Part shown: positions 4,319 through 5,633 of the stretch, piece after piece
Numbering within the stretch: the first letter of the stretch is position 1
Layout of the letters: the number at the start of each line of letters is the position of its first letter
Source of the DNA: an uncultured Flavobacteriales bacterium
GTDB lineage: Bacteria > Bacteroidota > Bacteroidia > Flavobacteriales_D > Crocinitomicaceae
Reading direction: 5' to 3'
Assembly: GCA_905479845.1 (NCBI GenBank)
Contig: CAJQOB010000018.1
Span: 1 to 5,633, forward strand
DNA: 5,633 nt
The notes under the pieces: model-generated
The model's database searches: none
What the model saw: only the letters and a program-made list of their open reading frames with translations
What the model was told of the DNA's origin: nothing
Translations under genes and position numbers: made by a program

Positions 4319-5633
4319 ATGAACAAATTACTAAGCCTACTTGGATGTTTTATCGTCACAAGCTCAATCGGTTTTTCACAAGTAGTTGCAGTCGCGCCTT
4401 GTGAAGGAGAATCAATCAGTCAACTAATACATCGAAAAGGGTGGACTGGAGATGACATACGTAAAGAAATGCCTAGTGAAAGCATGGTTTTGGTTCATTC
4501 CGAACGCGCCGATTTGAGCGAACTTTGTTTTATGGCAGAGGTTAGAATATTGGGAAATCAACTGGCTTTTGAAACGAATGAATTCCTCGTGAAACTCAAG
4601 AGTGAAGATGAAGATTTTGTTGCGCAGCACAACCTCCGTTCACATAGCATCATTCCCAACATGTTTATTTATAAATCAAATGTTCGCTCCTCCAATGAAT
4701 TGGAAGCAGAAAAGGAAATGCTCTTGACTCATCCTTCGGTAGAAAGAGTTACGTACAATCAGGTTTTTACAATTGATGCTACTGTGAATGATCCACTCTA
4801 CGCCCGACAATGGGCGATTGAAAACACAGGGAGTTCGCTTCAATACAACGGCACGCCAGGTGCTGACATGTCGGTGGATTCGGCTTGGTTAGTTGCTACA
4901 GGCGATCCCTCCATTAAAATTGCTGTTTTGGATAGTGGAGTTGATACCTTACACGAAGATTTGACAGGGCGGTTTTTGCCTGGATTTGATGGTTTTGCCG
5001 ATTCAACAGGTGACACTCAAGGCTACCCAACACCGACTTACGACAGTGATGGTCACGGAACCAGTTGTGCAGGGATAATCGCAGCAAAAGGAGACAATGG
5101 TATTGGAATTGCTGGAGTTTCCTACGGTTCGAAAATTATTCCCATTCGAATCTTCTACTACCAAGATTACGGTCCTGGAATTGGAGTTCAAGCTACAACA
5201 AACACAGATGCACTTGTCAGCGGAGCAGCGTATGCATGGCGAATGGCGGACGCTGACATCATGAGTGTTTCAGCGGGGCTGAGTCAACTGTTTATCACAG
5301 CACTACAAATCGATACGGCTGCCTTGAATGCCGAAATTGGTGAAGCACATACTGACGCTCGAAACGGCAAAGGAATCGCAATGTTCTTTTCTTCGGGAAA
5401 TGACGATGTTGATGATGTCCTTTGGCCCGCAAAGCTTCCAACAACAATCGCGATCGGTGCAACATCCATGTGTGATGAGCGCAAAAACCCATCCGATTGC
5501 TCTGGCGAAAATTGGGGTGGTACTTACGGCGCTGGCTTAGATGTTAGCGCTCCAGGAGTTAAGATTAGCACAACCGATATGACCGGAAGCAATGGATATT
5601 CCCCCGGAAATTATACCTACACCTTCAACGGAA
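4319..5633 (+). CDS. Secreted subtilisin-like (S8) serine protease, C-terminus cut by window edge
   Basis: The frame stays open from the ATG at 4319 to the right edge, giving 438 residues. Residues 1-20 look like a signal peptide: Lys3, a hydrophobic core at 4-17, and a likely cut at GFS-Q near 20/21. A pro-region (about 21-160) contains FLVKLKSEDEDF and HPSVERVTYNQ, like subtilase propeptides, and ends at NDPLYARQWAIENTG (157-171). The S8 domain then shows the catalytic Asp205 in AVLDSGVD, His246 in DSDGHGTSCAG, and the oxyanion Asn361 in FFSSGND. The window stops after TFNG, which in this family continues as TSxAxP, so the catalytic Ser should be about residue 440, just outside. The usual NxS segment before that reads IMSVSAG (314-320). 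A further C-terminal part, perhaps with a type IX secretion sorting domain, is expected by analogy but not visible. It is exported, and likely degrades extracellular protein. No Shine-Dalgarno precedes the start. Confidence 0.93.
   Translation, partial: MNKLLSLLGCFIVTSSIGFSQVVAVAPCEGESISQLIHRKGWTGDDIRKEMPSESMVLVHSERADLSELCFMAEVRILGNQLAFETNEFLVKLKSEDEDFVAQHNLRSHSIIPNMFIYKSNVRSSNELEAEKEMLLTHPSVERVTYNQVFTIDATVNDPLYARQWAIENTGSSLQYNGTPGADMSVDSAWLVATGDPSIKIAVLDSGVDTLHEDLTGRFLPGFDGFADSTGDTQGYPTPTYDSDGHGTSCAGIIAAKGDNGIGIAGVSYGSKIIPIRIFYYQDYGPGIGVQATTNTDALVSGAAYAWRMADADIMSVSAGLSQLFITALQIDTAALNAEIGEAHTDARNGKGIAMFFSSGNDDVDDVLWPAKLPTTIAIGATSMCDERKNPSDCSGENWGGTYGAGLDVSAPGVKISTTDMTGSNGYSPGNYTYTFNG

Noticed and set aside
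4337..4348. LLGC at residues 7-10 of the protease as a lipoprotein lipobox
   Set aside because: The Cys is only the tenth residue and the hydrophobic core continues beyond it to residue 17, so this fits a normal signal peptide cut near residue 20 better.
4424..4630. Minus-strand open frame of 68 codons inside the protease gene
   Set aside because: It is antisense to the signal-peptide-proximal part of a clear protease frame, with no promoter or motif support.
5003..5540. Several short open frames of 60-70 codons on both strands within the protease domain
   Set aside because: All are out of frame with the conserved S8 motifs, and the overlapping frames contradict each other.

Overview
The window reads as ordinary chromosomal DNA of a Bacteroidota bacterium, most likely a member of the Flavobacteriia (Cryomorphaceae or Crocinitomicaceae-like). 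The clues are moderately AT-rich sequence, starts that mostly lack a Shine-Dalgarno, boxes matching the Bacteroidota -7 promoter consensus TAnnTTTG directly in front of genes, the wording of the Gmk and NadD motifs, and a secreted subtilase with a Bacteroidota-style signal peptide. The taxonomic placement is inference.

Layout from left to right: (1) the 5' part of an alpha/beta hydrolase gene on the minus strand, cut by the left edge; (2) a 124-base divergent intergenic region; (3) a plus-strand housekeeping cluster of yicC (RNase-like), gmk (guanylate kinase) and nadD (nicotinate-nucleotide adenylyltransferase), in which gmk and nadD overlap by 4 bases; (4) a convergent junction of only 9 bases; (5) a minus-strand pair of scoB (beta subunit of a 3-oxoacid CoA-transferase) followed by a seven-helix DUF2306-like membrane protein; (6) a 155-base divergent intergenic region; (7) the 5' part of a large secreted S8 (subtilisin-like) serine protease on the plus strand, cut by the right edge just before its catalytic serine. 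No RNA gene, insertion sequence, CRISPR array, integrase or attachment site is visible, and no stretch over 300 bases lacks a gene.

yicC, gmk and nadD join RNA turnover, GMP to GDP phosphorylation and NAD synthesis, a core-metabolism grouping. The scoB/membrane-protein pair and the two edge genes are not obviously linked to it. I do not see a new biological system here. The most interesting signals are regulatory. Perfect -7 boxes sit 3 to 4 bases before the ATG of both yicC and gmk, which predicts leaderless or nearly leaderless transcripts. This also moves the gmk start to the ATG at 1648. A scoB gene without a neighbouring alpha-subunit gene, and its same-frame, one-stop junction with the membrane gene, are secondary points.
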